Below, piece by piece: positions 13,745 to 25,500 of a DNA stretch of 64,000 bases. Both the position numbers and the translations under genes were made by a program. Position 1 is the first letter of the stretch. The number at the start of each line of letters is the position of its first letter. Under the pieces are notes generated by a model. That model did no database searches. It had not been told where the DNA came from and saw only the letters and a program-made list of their open reading frames with translations. This DNA is from Patagioenas fasciata (taxonomy: Eukaryota; Chordata; Aves; Columbiformes; Columbidae), in the NCBI RefSeq assembly GCF_037038585.1, contig NC_092521.1:50848398-50912397 (forward strand), in the 5' to 3' direction.

Positions 13745-13870
13745 ACCAGTTTAGGACTTGAGAGCCCAGAAGTCTGCTCTGCCTAATTCTGCTCATTACC
13801 TTAACCCTGAGCTCTCATTTCCCCACCCCTAAGTTAGGTTCTTTGTCTAAAAACATCTTTGGGATACTCA
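13745..13870 (+). mobile_element. Possible MIR-like remnant
   Basis: 'agcccagaagtctgctctgcc', 'taccttaaccctgagctc' and 'tcatttccccacccctaagtt' fall in the order of a MIR core, but with many mismatches. It is weak and could be unrelated. Confidence 0.3.
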
Positions 13871-16238
13871 GTTCAGCTGAAAAGTCTGTCCTGCACTAAT
13901 AAGTGCTCTGGGCTTCCCTGTCTGAAAGATGCTGGCATAGATGGTGAAAAAGGATGAACACAAGGAGCTCTACAGGTGCTCTCAGATACAAACACAGGAC
14001 ACAGGGTCATCAGACCATGGAAATGCCTATAACCATGATGGTATCTCTGCCCTCAGTAATGCTTGAAGAAAATAAATAAATCACCAATTTCTGGAACACA
14101 TGCTTCATTTTTTTTTTGGCAGAGTTTGCAGTGATCTCACTGACATCTCTTATAACCCATCAAAGCCACTCCACAACACGGTCCTGAGCTCCCTTATGGT
14201 GAAACAGCCCTTCTCCACTCTGCCCAGTTTAGGTATTGATGCTGTGCAGGGAAGTGTTTCAAGTGGACCATTGCATTAGGTTGGTCCTGCTCAGGCTGCA
14301 AGTTCCTGTAACCCCCAGGTGACAGCCACCTCCACAGCACTACAGCTTCTGAACAAGCGGAAGAGCTTCTCCAGAAGCAAGCTATGAATTGCAAATTCTT
14401 GTTAAGAGTCAACAGCTGAGGTGGTCAGTAGAGGGTTATGTGATGAATGTTATCTTCAGCAGGACAACCTTCTTGCTTCTTTGCTTTATGGGAAGTACCT
14501 GAAGAAGAACTGAAATTGGAAGCTGGGGGAGAAAGGAGGTGAGGGGACACTGAGGCAGAGGATTAACATGAAATCTGCAGGCATGGCAGTGTTTGATGCT
14601 GCCCGAGAGGACGCGTCAGTTAGGAATGTCTCGGGTGATGCTAAGAAGTAAAGATATGAACATCACTGTGAGAACAGGAAGCAACCAAGAGACAGGGTCT
14701 TCCAAGAGTGACTCCTGTTATTCCAGACCATATAGGTGCAGGTTGAAGATGAGCATTGGGAAAACACTAAAGATGGGAAAGGTGGGCCCACTAGCTCAGG
14801 TACTGGCATTGAAGTCTGGAAACTCAGGTGTGGTTGCTTACCTCTACATCTGACCTCCCACAAGGACATCACATGGGCTCTTTTGCCTCTGTCCTATGGT
14901 ATCTACGTAGGTAACAACCATCCCAGAGGTTGTGACATTGCCTTCATGTGTGTGTGTGACAGTGAGAGCAACAGATCCCCAGATCTCAACGTGCTGCAGC
15001 AACATGAATGACCCTTACAAGAGGGGGAGCAAGAGGCTGTGGAGGCCTGCTCCCCTGAGTCCCAGGCAGCTGTAATCCATTACAGATTACATTGAAACAA
15101 ATCCTGATCCTTCTTTGTTAGTGGGGGAGCAGCGTTTGTGGAGGGAGGGCAATGTGTTCAGGATGAGTGCTTGGAGCCAGACTCTGAGGAAATGCTGGTG
15201 AACCTGGATGGTCTGAGCACAGGGGATACCTTTCAAATCTGCATGGGAGACCCACCTTGCTCATCAGGAAAGACCTACCAGGGAGTTTGTACTCCTGGAG
15301 TTACTTAACCCAGGCACTCTCATGCTTGCTCCAGCTGTATTTTTCTGGAATGTGAGGAGGAGAGAAAAGAGGGAGACTAAGAGTCCTGCACATCAGGGTG
15401 GCTTTGCCTTCACAGGTTTGAAGCCATACATATGTAAAAGAGATGTGCCTGTACCCATATCAGCAGATATGCCTTAGTTGTAGGTTTATTTAAAGGATAT
15501 TCTGTGTGCAACAGTTCTGACAGACTTGAACTGTTGTTCTTTCTCATTGGTAGTGGTTGGACATTATAATTTACATTCTGTAGATTATTTTAGCATTACA
15601 AAATTTTGCACCGTTCTGACACCAAAGTGAAAACTTGAATTGCTATCTTATTTTTAAATTACAGAATGGATGTTCTGGAGGGTTTTGTTGGGATAATTCC
15701 AGGAAACTTCACTTTGCCAAAGGGGATTCAATAGTTGAATACATCCTGCAGCTACTTAGAGCAAAATACTAAAATAATTTATTTTAACTTCGTCTTCCAC
15801 ATGAAATACAGAAGACTTAATGATTTGTTTCAATATGATCAATGCCATCAGAACTGATTTTTTTTTCTGTGAAATGTTTAGAATTTTCAAAAGGAAAAAT
15901 TGTTCCAGAAGGCTTTATTGTATCCTGCAGTTTTACCAAGCATCACTGTTGCTACATTGTGTATTTTTTATTTTCCTCTTTTTTTCTTTGCCTGTGGACA
16001 TTAGTCTGCACGTATTCATATTCAAGAATCAGAGTCCAGAGGGAGAACATTTAAAAGACTTAGCAATCTGTGAATAAACTATCTCCGTCTAGGAGAAGCC
16101 ACAAGTTTTGTCACAGTGGTCCAGCTCTGACTGGGGAGATGCTTCACAGTACTCACACCAGTACATCATAATTGCAGAGGACCATTATATCCTGCCAACT
16201 TTTGCTCATGGGACTGGGGCAATGTGCCACAAGTTGTT

Positions 16239-16263
16239 TCTGATAAATATTTTATCAGATAAG
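16239..16263. promoter_or_regulatory. Candidate palindromic GATA site in a hairpin
   Basis: A perfect 9-bp inverted repeat (TCTGATAAA, 3-base spacer, TTTATCAGA) contains a GATA motif in each arm. The right arm runs on into ATCAGATAAG (16254-16263), the composite palindromic GATA form known from GATA-factor work to engage both zinc fingers. Three WGATAR matches thus lie in 25 bases. Function is inferred. Confidence 0.35.
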
Positions 16264-19149
16264 CAGCACGTTGATCTAAGAACCTGTCACAAAGAGAAAA
16301 TTTGCTAGATAGCTTATTTCCAAGGAAAACATGATCAACTTGAACTTTTGGCAATCTACTTCCAGCAGCAATCAAAACTCAGTGTTTGAAGAAAAAAAGG
16401 TTGAAAAAATAAAACCACAATGCACTTGGAGAATTGTGCATTCTTGTTACAGGAAAAAGCTCTGCCTTTTCCCTACTGCTTCTGGTAGGTTGCTAAGGAA
16501 CTAACGAGGTCCCACCAAGTAGGGGCAGGGAAGTGGAGAGAGCACTAATGGGTTACTGGCTCTTGGTCAGGTGTTCACGCTTCCAAAAATGCCCCAAAAA
16601 GTGGAGGATGTGCAGGAAAATACAGATCAAAGGCACCACCTCTCAGTGTCCAGCTTTCTAAAAGGAGGCAGAGTTGACTTGCTGACGGTACGAAATTCAT
16701 TCAGAAGGAAATGCTGTCACATAGCAAAAGCCTCTTCTTCTGGGTGAGGAAAGACACAACAGAAATAGCTGGAAGTTGAAAACAGATTAAAAAAAAAAAA
16801 ATAGAGGCTATGTAAGTACTATATTTTTACCAGTGAGGATGAAGAGCACGCCAGCAAAGGGTGGCAGCCTTGCTGGTAGGTGTGTTTCAGCCAAGGGCAA
16901 GCTTCTGGGCTAGCTGCAGGGATGGTGTGCAGGGAGGAGATGAGAGGCCAGCGTTAGGCCCACAGAGCTGCACTGCCAGCACCTTCCAACCTTTCACAAA
17001 TAACATAGGAAGCACTAAAACTACTAACACTTGTGTATAGCTGCTGCTGTCAGTAGTCACCCATTACACAATTTTTCCTGATTTTCATCTTTTACAATCA
17101 TTTATATTCCTGTAGGAAAAGCTTTGGAACCTCATGAGCATCTTTATCCACTTACTTCAGTGTACATATAATTTTTCATGGCTCAGACCACCCCCAGCCG
17201 CTTGCTATCCCCTTAGCTTTCCCAGATTGTTGCATTTCCAGATGCTAAACACTAATCACCAAGCTGGGAGGCATGTACAACCACCAGAAAAAATAGATCT
17301 TTTACATCCCACGTTCTGTCATGACAAATGATTTACCATTAATGAATTTCACGAGGGTGATGGTCACAGGTGTGGTTGTCAGAAATCTCAGCAGCAGCTG
17401 TTTGAGATATGGCAGCCAGAGACATCAGCAAGGGTGTGTGCAATGGCCAGACTCAAGAAGCGATTGTCCGAAAGACAGAGACATGAAGAGATGCAAGAGA
17501 CAGAGCAGTTTGAGGTCAGCTTAAGCTGGCATTGCTTGAACAAATTCAAGCTGTATATGGGACTTGTTGATTCAGGGTATTTTTTTCATCCTTTTCTGCT
17601 TTCTTTTTAAATGCATTATTACCCATAATATCCCTCATCCTTCGTTTTTCCACAGTTCTCCCAGTCCACAGTTCTTCCCATCCCTGGCCTATTATTTCTC
17701 CACTGCTAAGGAAGTAAATCTCAAGCAAAGGCAGCACTGGTGGGGTCATTACAAATCAACATGCCACAAAGTCAATTGGGATCTGGCCCTGCATTTCCTG
17801 AGGGCTGGATGGGGTCACAACCCAGTGATGGCACCATCACCATGGATGATAAGCACCGTCAATGGCACCATGTTCCCCTGGCTGGATGTCCTGCAGCTTG
17901 TCGGTCCAAGGGATAGTGGCAGAAGCAAGGCTTCCCACTGCCTTCATACAGAGCTGCTTATTTCTTCAGCTCCTCCACCCAGTTTTGCCAAGAAACCTCC
18001 CCCCTGGCCAGACATCCCATATTATGACTAAAGCAGAAGGCCACAGGTTTAGCCAGTCTGTGTACAGTTTGCAATTATTCAGTTGTCTTAATGAGAAGAA
18101 AGACCTTGAGGCCCGTGATGTCAGAGATAAGGAAGTGTGGAAAGCAGCAGATGTGTGACCTTGCTGCTCTTCTATTGCTTTCTCCTTTGTTCTGTGTGCT
18201 GCAGCTCTTCAAGGTTTTAATGCTGGAAAGGGGTGAGGGGAAGGTGAGACACAGGTTTCACAGTAACTCAAACTCCTGGCTTGTGGAGCAACCCACTAGC
18301 TTTTAATACAAGTCGCTGACAGTAACCAAAATTCAGCAGCTGATTGAGAGCTGGGATCCCGCAGGCTGCAGTGCTTTCCAGTATCTGGATTTGTTTTCAT
18401 GAGCAAGTTGGGATAAAAGTTCTCAGCAATTTCCTGGACAGGCAAGTTCATTTCAGTTAATTAATTTCTTTTTATGGACACTGAAAGCCTTATTTTCATA
18501 CAGAACCACATCTCCAAACAGGTGAACACGGTTGAGTGAAACATCTCAGTTTGCTGTGCATTTGTGCCCTTTGGTATGACCGAGAGAGCTGCACTGGAAG
18601 AGATAGAACCAGCAAACAGAGGTAGGTACCTAAACCAAACCTTAACAGTCCCAGAGGCACCTAACTACAAAGGCTGGGTATTCCACTTCTCTGCCACTGT
18701 GTGCCACCATGCCCTTCAGACACCTGGGATATACCTGATTTCTTAAGTCATGGCCAAGCTGAGTCACAGAACACCTAAACCCCATGGGTGTCTGTGCCAA
18801 GGTGTCCTCCCAGCTGCCTTGTCAGCAGCATCTTCTCTGCTCAATGCAGTCTGGAGGTGGGGTTGGTGCTGTCTCACATACTTTCAAAGCTGCCTCACAT
18901 ATCTTCCAGCAAAACAGAGAAATACAGTTTCAATCCAAAACTGGTTGGATAACCCAATTTGAGGAGCAGCTGTTGGTGGCTCATTGTCAAAAAGGGGAGA
19001 GACACAGAGAGGGACAAATGGATGGTGTATGGCTGTACCTGGCATAATTTGTCACAGCTGAATAAATACCAAGTGGAAATGGCTGGCTACACAGCAGTTC
19101 TGTAGAAAAGATTCTAAATCACACTGTTACCAAAACCAACAAAGCAAAG

Positions 19150-19560
19150 ATCATATTGGAAGGAATAACAAACAGCATTGCCCATACAACACAAGAAATA
19201 AGCCTTTTGTTCAGTGCAGCCCTGACATGCTGCTACTGTTATAGTGTGGCCAGTTTTGGGCAATGCATTTCAAGAAAGCTGTGGACCTTTTGGAGGGGGT
19301 CCAAGGACAGTGAAGGTCTGGGAAACATGACCTGCAAGGGAGGGCTGAAACAACTGCATGGCTTAGGTCAAAAACCAGGTCACTGGAGGGGATGCAGTAA
19401 CAATCCTCAGCTACATGTAACAGCTTTTAGATGATGAACGGAACAACTCTTCTCCCCTGTTCATAAAGGTCAGGGCCAAAAACCTTTCTAAGGTAAGGAA
19501 GGTCCTTAAAAGTAATGTAAGAACACCTTTCACAACATGACACAGATACAGTTGGTCAAT
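19150..19560 (+). mobile_element. Degraded older CR1 LINE, end of ORF2 region
   Basis: The plus strand keeps the order of landmarks of the distal CR1 ORF2: 'gtggccagttttgggc', 'aagaaagctgtggacc', 'ggagggggtccaa', 'aacaatcctcagctacatg', 'caactcttctcccctgttcat' and 'aaaaacctttctaaggtaagg'. It is much more diverged than the copies at 3.6 and 32.9 kb, with frame breaks and no open reading frame of note, so it is an old, dead insertion. The boundaries are approximate. Confidence 0.7.
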
Positions 19561-22500
19561 TGTTGAGCAGGGAGATGCTTTTGGAGTCCTCATCCAACCC
19601 CTCTGTCCATTTTTGTGCTCAAGGCACAGGATTCCTACCCCACACACATGCAGGCAGGCAGCCACCCTTACACCCTTATACTTACCACCAAATAAATATC
19701 CTCAAAGCCAGCCTTCAGAAACAGGTCCTTTTGAAATTATTCCAGTTTGCACAGAAGGATGATGGAGCCATTTGTCCAGAGATTGTGCTTGTCTAGCCCA
19801 GTTCTTGCAGATCTGGTTGGTGTGATGTGGATTGGAAAAGGTGGTCACAGCTGCTGGTGCTTAGCATGGCCTGCCAGCTACTCCCCCTGAGCTTCAATAG
19901 GAAAGATAGGCCTATTTGAAGAGCATTTAGAGCATCTGTGTTACCCCTGAAAACACTTCCTAAGGGAGTTTCTCTCCCTTCCTTGACTATCGAGGTAGCT
20001 AGCGTGATCAGGAAGCTAGATAAACTAACTGCATGCGTTGGCTTACATGATCTCCTCCTTCCTCAAAAAGCCCTGCTTGGAAAAAGCAGCATTTTTGCAT
20101 ACATTTCGCAGGGCATTTAATTATGTTGTCACCATTTCTCTAAGTAAGATGTAGACCCTTGAATGATGAGGGGAAAATTAGATAGAAAAAAACATTACCC
20201 GGACGTGATATTTATTTTTCAAATTAAAATCCTGCAACAACACCCTATTGATTGCAGCTGGAAGTCACCATGGCAGGCCATCCCCACTCACAAATATTTT
20301 GCCTGACACATCAGTGGACCATAGCTCCAAGCCAGCTGTACCAGCTGCAACACTGGGGCAAATGGTGCCAGTTCCCAGCGCTTGCCCTGTGCCTGCAAGG
20401 GGGCTACCACCTCTTCCCCTGCCCCGATGTTGCAGGGAGGGGAAGGAGCCACCCTCAGGCTGTGACTCTTGGAGTTGTGCTTGTCCCCATCTTTGCGTGG
20501 TTGGTATGCTCATCAAGGCAACTTTCTGGGACAAGGTGCTGTGTTCACATTGCTTGCAGCACCATTGCACCCAGCAAATACCCTTATTTCAGTCATGTAA
20601 CAGCTTTATTCCACTAAACTCCCATTGTTTCCCCAGGAATCCCTCCTGCTATACCTTTAAACATACTCAAGAGGCCAGGGATGGATGCATTAAGCCACCC
20701 TGTGCATCAGGGCATAGGGCGGGGGCTGAGCACCGGTTGGGGGCACCCCAAGCCCACCCTCCCTCTCCCCAGGTAGGCAGCCAGCAGGGCGCTCTGCGCT
20801 CGTGGCCCCCCAGCACCCCATTGTAATTCTTATCGGGCCAACGCACATTTTTCATCCAAGGTGGCAAAACGCCCAGGGACCGCCAGGCTGCCAAGCTTTC
20901 AGCTAAAAATACCATTGAGGCATATTTCAGCCTGGGTCCATTAAAGAAAAGAGTGAGAGTGTTCTGGTTGCAGTGGAAATGACGTGGACTAAGGCAGGGG
21001 AAGAGACAAAGGAAGAAGGAGGCAGAGGGAACAAGATGGGACCAAGGCTGGAAGGCTGCCCATGGCAATCTAAAGCCAGGCTAAGGCTGAGGGAGGTGCT
21101 GGTGGTCCACAGGGGTGCTGAGCATTGCCTCTGGTCCAGCTCCCCTTTCTCATGCTGTAGAAAAGGATTGTTCTTGACATGTTTGCTACACTTGGTGATG
21201 TTGCCGTGGGGGTGGAAGAGGGAGCCCCCACTAGGATGACACCAAACAGTGGCAAGGACAGGCAGGGACCTGGCACAAGGGAGAGGGAGATCAGGGCGAG
21301 GGCAGGAGAGAGAGCAAGAGACCAAAGGGAGCCTGGAAAGGGTCGGGATGAAGGCAGTCTGGCATGGAAACAGAGGAGGCTCGATGAAAGAGGTTGGGAG
21401 AGTGACTGAAATCCATGAGCAGCAGTGGGGACAGATGATGGGAGAGAACTGGAGGCAAAGGGAGGATGATGTTCAGTAGATGGTAAGAGAAAGGGAAAAG
21501 GAAAATATTTTAAAAAGAAAAAGAGGAGGAAAAAAGAACAAAGAGTGGTAAGAGACTCTCAGCATGAAGATCCTCTGGCTTCATTTTATGTCAAGCAGGA
21601 TTTCATTAGCTTGGAGACCCCCAAGGAGATCCCCACTGAGATGGAGGTAGGTTCTGGGAGCCCTGCATGGTGGCAGGTTGTTCACGGACTTTCCCAGCCT
21701 CTGTTAAAGCTAACCACCATTAAATGTAGCTGATTATGTTTTATGAGTATTGCAAATGGAAGGAGCAATTTTGGTGAGCGGTTTAGGAAGGAGTTCAGGT
21801 TTGAGAGAGTCATGACCGACTAACACATTTTGCTTTTGTTCTTATTTTTAACATACTCCTCTGTGTTTAAACTGCATGAGAACCAAAGAACCTTCACCAA
21901 CACAGGCTGTACTTCTCTCTGACCTTGCAGATAACCGTGAACCAAAATGCATAGCTCTCTAATTGCTGTTCCTGATGGTGCTTTACAAGCTTGTGCTAAA
22001 TTTAACATGGAGAAGGAGGAGGAGAGAATCAGGTTGGAAACTTTTTCAAACAGTTCTTCCCTGTGGCAGAGGAAAGGATAGGAGGTGCAGGAGGAGTCGC
22101 TGTGTGCCTCCTGTGGAGGGCAACAAAAGTGCAAGAGATATAGGAATATCCGGAGGACTCGACTTTCCGGAGCTAATCCAACCTGAGACTGGAGTCTGCA
22201 CACACATATATTGGCATTTATATGCCCATAACAAACATAATTCCAGGTTTCTGTGTTGCCGATCACAGTCCCTGTGCTTCGGGTCCTGCCTCACTCACCC
22301 ATGAGGTTGATATGACAGGAGAGGAACCAAGGCACAAGGAGCTGCTCCTTGGTCAGAGATCGTCCTGACCTACCAGCCCCAGGGGTGTCACCTCATGGTG
22401 ACAAGGACATGAGGCAGCAGCCGGGTCCACAGGGACCACATGTGGCTCCCAGGATGCTGAGTGCCAGCCAGCTTGGTGTTCCTGGTGTGCACATCCATGC

Positions 22501-25500
22501 TGGGCCAGCCTTGGTGCTGGGACATACCACTGACATGCTGTTGCTGCTGAAAGGGATTTTAAAAATTATTTTAGAAGATTTTTTTTTTCCAATTCTGACC
22601 CTTCTGGCCTGGTATATTCCATGCTTGTGATATTTCAGAGGAAGCAGAGCACATGTTGCTCCGACCACAGCAATTGTCACAGTGTTTAATTTTATTAGGC
22701 TTTTAGGCAAAAGACTCTTGGCACCTTTCACAAGCTGCGTGTGCCAGTCTGAGAGTTTCAAATGGTGGCAGAGCGAAGTCATCCCTTAAGTGGATCACAG
22801 TGCACCCAAAGAAAGACCTTACAACCAGGAGACATCAGATCAGCTTGAAATCACCTACTTATTGAGCTGGCGCTGCAGTAAAAAACAAACAAACAAACAA
22901 CCTTGCCAGGAATACACAGAATAAAACATAAGCAGAAATGTCAAAATATTGTTTTAAACATTCACTGCTCAAGTAAAAAGGGCTATAAAAATCTATTTAG
23001 AATTGGTGTCTGCTTCAGCAGGCAACTTACAGCCCTGGAGAGCCCTTAATGAGCAGGAACCTGAATTTAATTACTCCTCATGCTGGCACCAATCTCTCCG
23101 TGTCTGCTCTCCCTGCCTCTATCTGTATTGTCTAAGATGACTGCAAGGTCCTTGGGCCAGGCACTGTTTCTCACTCGAATTTTGCAAGTTCCCAAGGCAG
23201 TGAAGCTGTCTTGGTTGTTTCCCCAACCCAAGCAGCAACAAACCAAACCTTTGGGCACGCTCGATGTTGACAGCTACCACCGCTGACTGTGTTGACAGAG
23301 CGGAGACTTTGTACTGCGTTGGAGCCCAGGCTGTTGTGTCTTTTCCAATAGTATTGTATTGTTTGGCTTAGGAATAGACGAGAAACACATGACTTACAAG
23401 GACATGGGAGATTGTCCCACATCCCCTCTGCATATTTCAGTCAAGCAAAATTAAGCTCTTCATAGGAGGCGAAGATTTAGTGTGGGCAGAATTACGGTGA
23501 GCATAGTGGATGTGGCAAGGAGAGGCAGCGCAGAAACAAATCAATTCACAAACAGAGGAAACATAAAAAGCTGCTGCAGATAGTCTAGTACAAAAAAATA
23601 TGGACCAGCTGCAGAGAACTACCTGAGCTGGAAAAAAGACTCAACAGCTTGTGCAGCACATGACAGATGAAAATCAAAGCTGTTCTGAAGGATTAGAGAG
23701 TCACAGCCAGTTGTGACTGTGGTAGTGACAGATGTCACTTCAGCCTCTCAGGAAATATTTAAAGCAAGTCAGTATTTCCACAGTGTGTGGGATGAGGGCA
23801 CGAAGGACTTGCCAAGGGAAAGGGCTATTGATGAGCTACACATGGGAGAGGAACAATTAGTAATACTTGCTTGTGTCACAGAGACCTTGTTATCCATCTA
23901 TTTTTCCTGAAAGAGAGTTCAGCTTTAAAATAGTGTGGGAAGCACTGGTTAGGGCAAGCACCCACACTCCCGCAATGCAAGGAAACAGGCTGTCAGTAGA
24001 GTACCTGTGATACGTTTTCTCCCAAAGGCTGTTGTGTTAAACCATCCAGCTAAAAACCCAAACTCCTGCCCAAGTGCACCAGGTTATTTCCCACCTTCCT
24101 GCCTGAACATGCCTGGTTGTGCAGCTGCCATCCGGGTGCCATAGCACAGGGAGAGGATTTTGGCAGGCAGCCCAGGATGGTGATCCTGGGGTGCTGCTGT
24201 AACACACCAAGAATTCGGCAAAATATCTGAATTTGTCATCAGTACTTTAGGGAATAAGCGTCACAAGGATTTGGGTCTAAAAGATCCCATACGTCTTTCC
24301 TGTCTCTAGCCGTATGTGGATGTGCTGAGATGTAGTACCTGACAGCACCTATGTGAACGTCTGTTTTCATTTCTGCTGGAATCCAGGCTGGAGCAATGAC
24401 CCCAGCCACCTCAGGTGGCAGATGGGGAAACAACAATATTGGCAGAGTTTGACCAAAATTATGCCCTTAGAACCTAAAATACAGCTCTTTACATCTGCTC
24501 ATATTCCCATCCTTCCTTGCCAGTCCTGGCTCTGAATTCAACTCCTGTGGAAAGCTGAAGTAGCTCTAACTCTAGTGCAAGCGGCGGTGGGAATTTGCAC
24601 CCAGAATTAACCAGTTAATAATAATCTTTACATTTTCCCTAACTGCTGTGTTCCAGGGCACTTGAATTAACAATTCACCGAGCATGTTCTTTTTGAATGA
24701 CTGCATTGAAATCAGCACAAACTCAAACAGAAGCCCTATAAAAAACCAAAGCTTTATCGTGTGCTTGGTGGTGGCAACAAGAAAGCCAGTGGGAAGGAAA
24801 CAATACATGTCTGAGTGGAGTGAGGGTTTATCTGCTTGCCATCAGAACAGGCCAGTCATGTTGTTTTTCCGTCCGTTCACCATGTGAGCGGGCTCTGATG
24901 TACAGTACCAGGCTGTGCAAAAGCCCGCGGCCGGGTCCTTCTGTTTGTAGGGCTTGCTGACATAAGGTGGAGTTGAGGTTATTGTGATGTGGGACGTTTC
25001 CTGCCCTGGCTGCTGATAACCACAAATCCCAGCAGCCTCACAGGCTCCCTTTGTCCACTGGTCCAGCACCCAAGCTATGTGTAGCCGATACTGACCCAGC
25101 CCAGGGCAGGCATGCTCTCATCCCTGCATCTGAGGATGCTTCACTGCACACTGACCATTATCCTGGTGAGGAGGAGATGCTGAAAACCCTTCCACATCCA
25201 GAGTCCTGCTGAACTTTTTACCTCCAGGAGCAAAGGAGGAGGCTGAGGATGGATCTGTGCGGGGCAGTCCCTGCCGGCGAGCACACATTCCTTCACACCA
25301 GCATTAAAAGGATTAAACTGACTGCTAAAACCCGGCATCATTTATACCAGCTGAGGTGTAAATGAAGGCCTTGCCACGTAAAGAGCATTAAGCTCATTTT
25401 ACATTGTCTGGCTCCATGACAGTGTGGATGGAGGCACGGTGACATCTCTGTGTGAGTGTGTGTCCCCTGCCCATCCTCCTGCCCGAGCGCTTGGTGCGGT

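Larger units (their letters stand above)
7741..19149. other. Intergenic sequence with scattered candidate regulatory blocks
   Basis: No gene is supported. It includes an AT-rich segment at 7760-8250 with clustered transcription-factor motifs, T-runs at about 9931-9941 and 10248-10266, an (AAAT)n microsatellite at 11224-11243, an A-run at 16789-16801 and the GATA hairpin at 16239-16263. A 104-codon frame at 8743-9057 looks like chance in AT-rich DNA. Confidence 0.6.

Noticed and set aside
20248-20826. 192-codon open frame on the plus strand
   Set aside because: Low-complexity Pro/His/Cys-rich translation of GC-rich DNA with a similar frame overlapping it. No motif is recognised.
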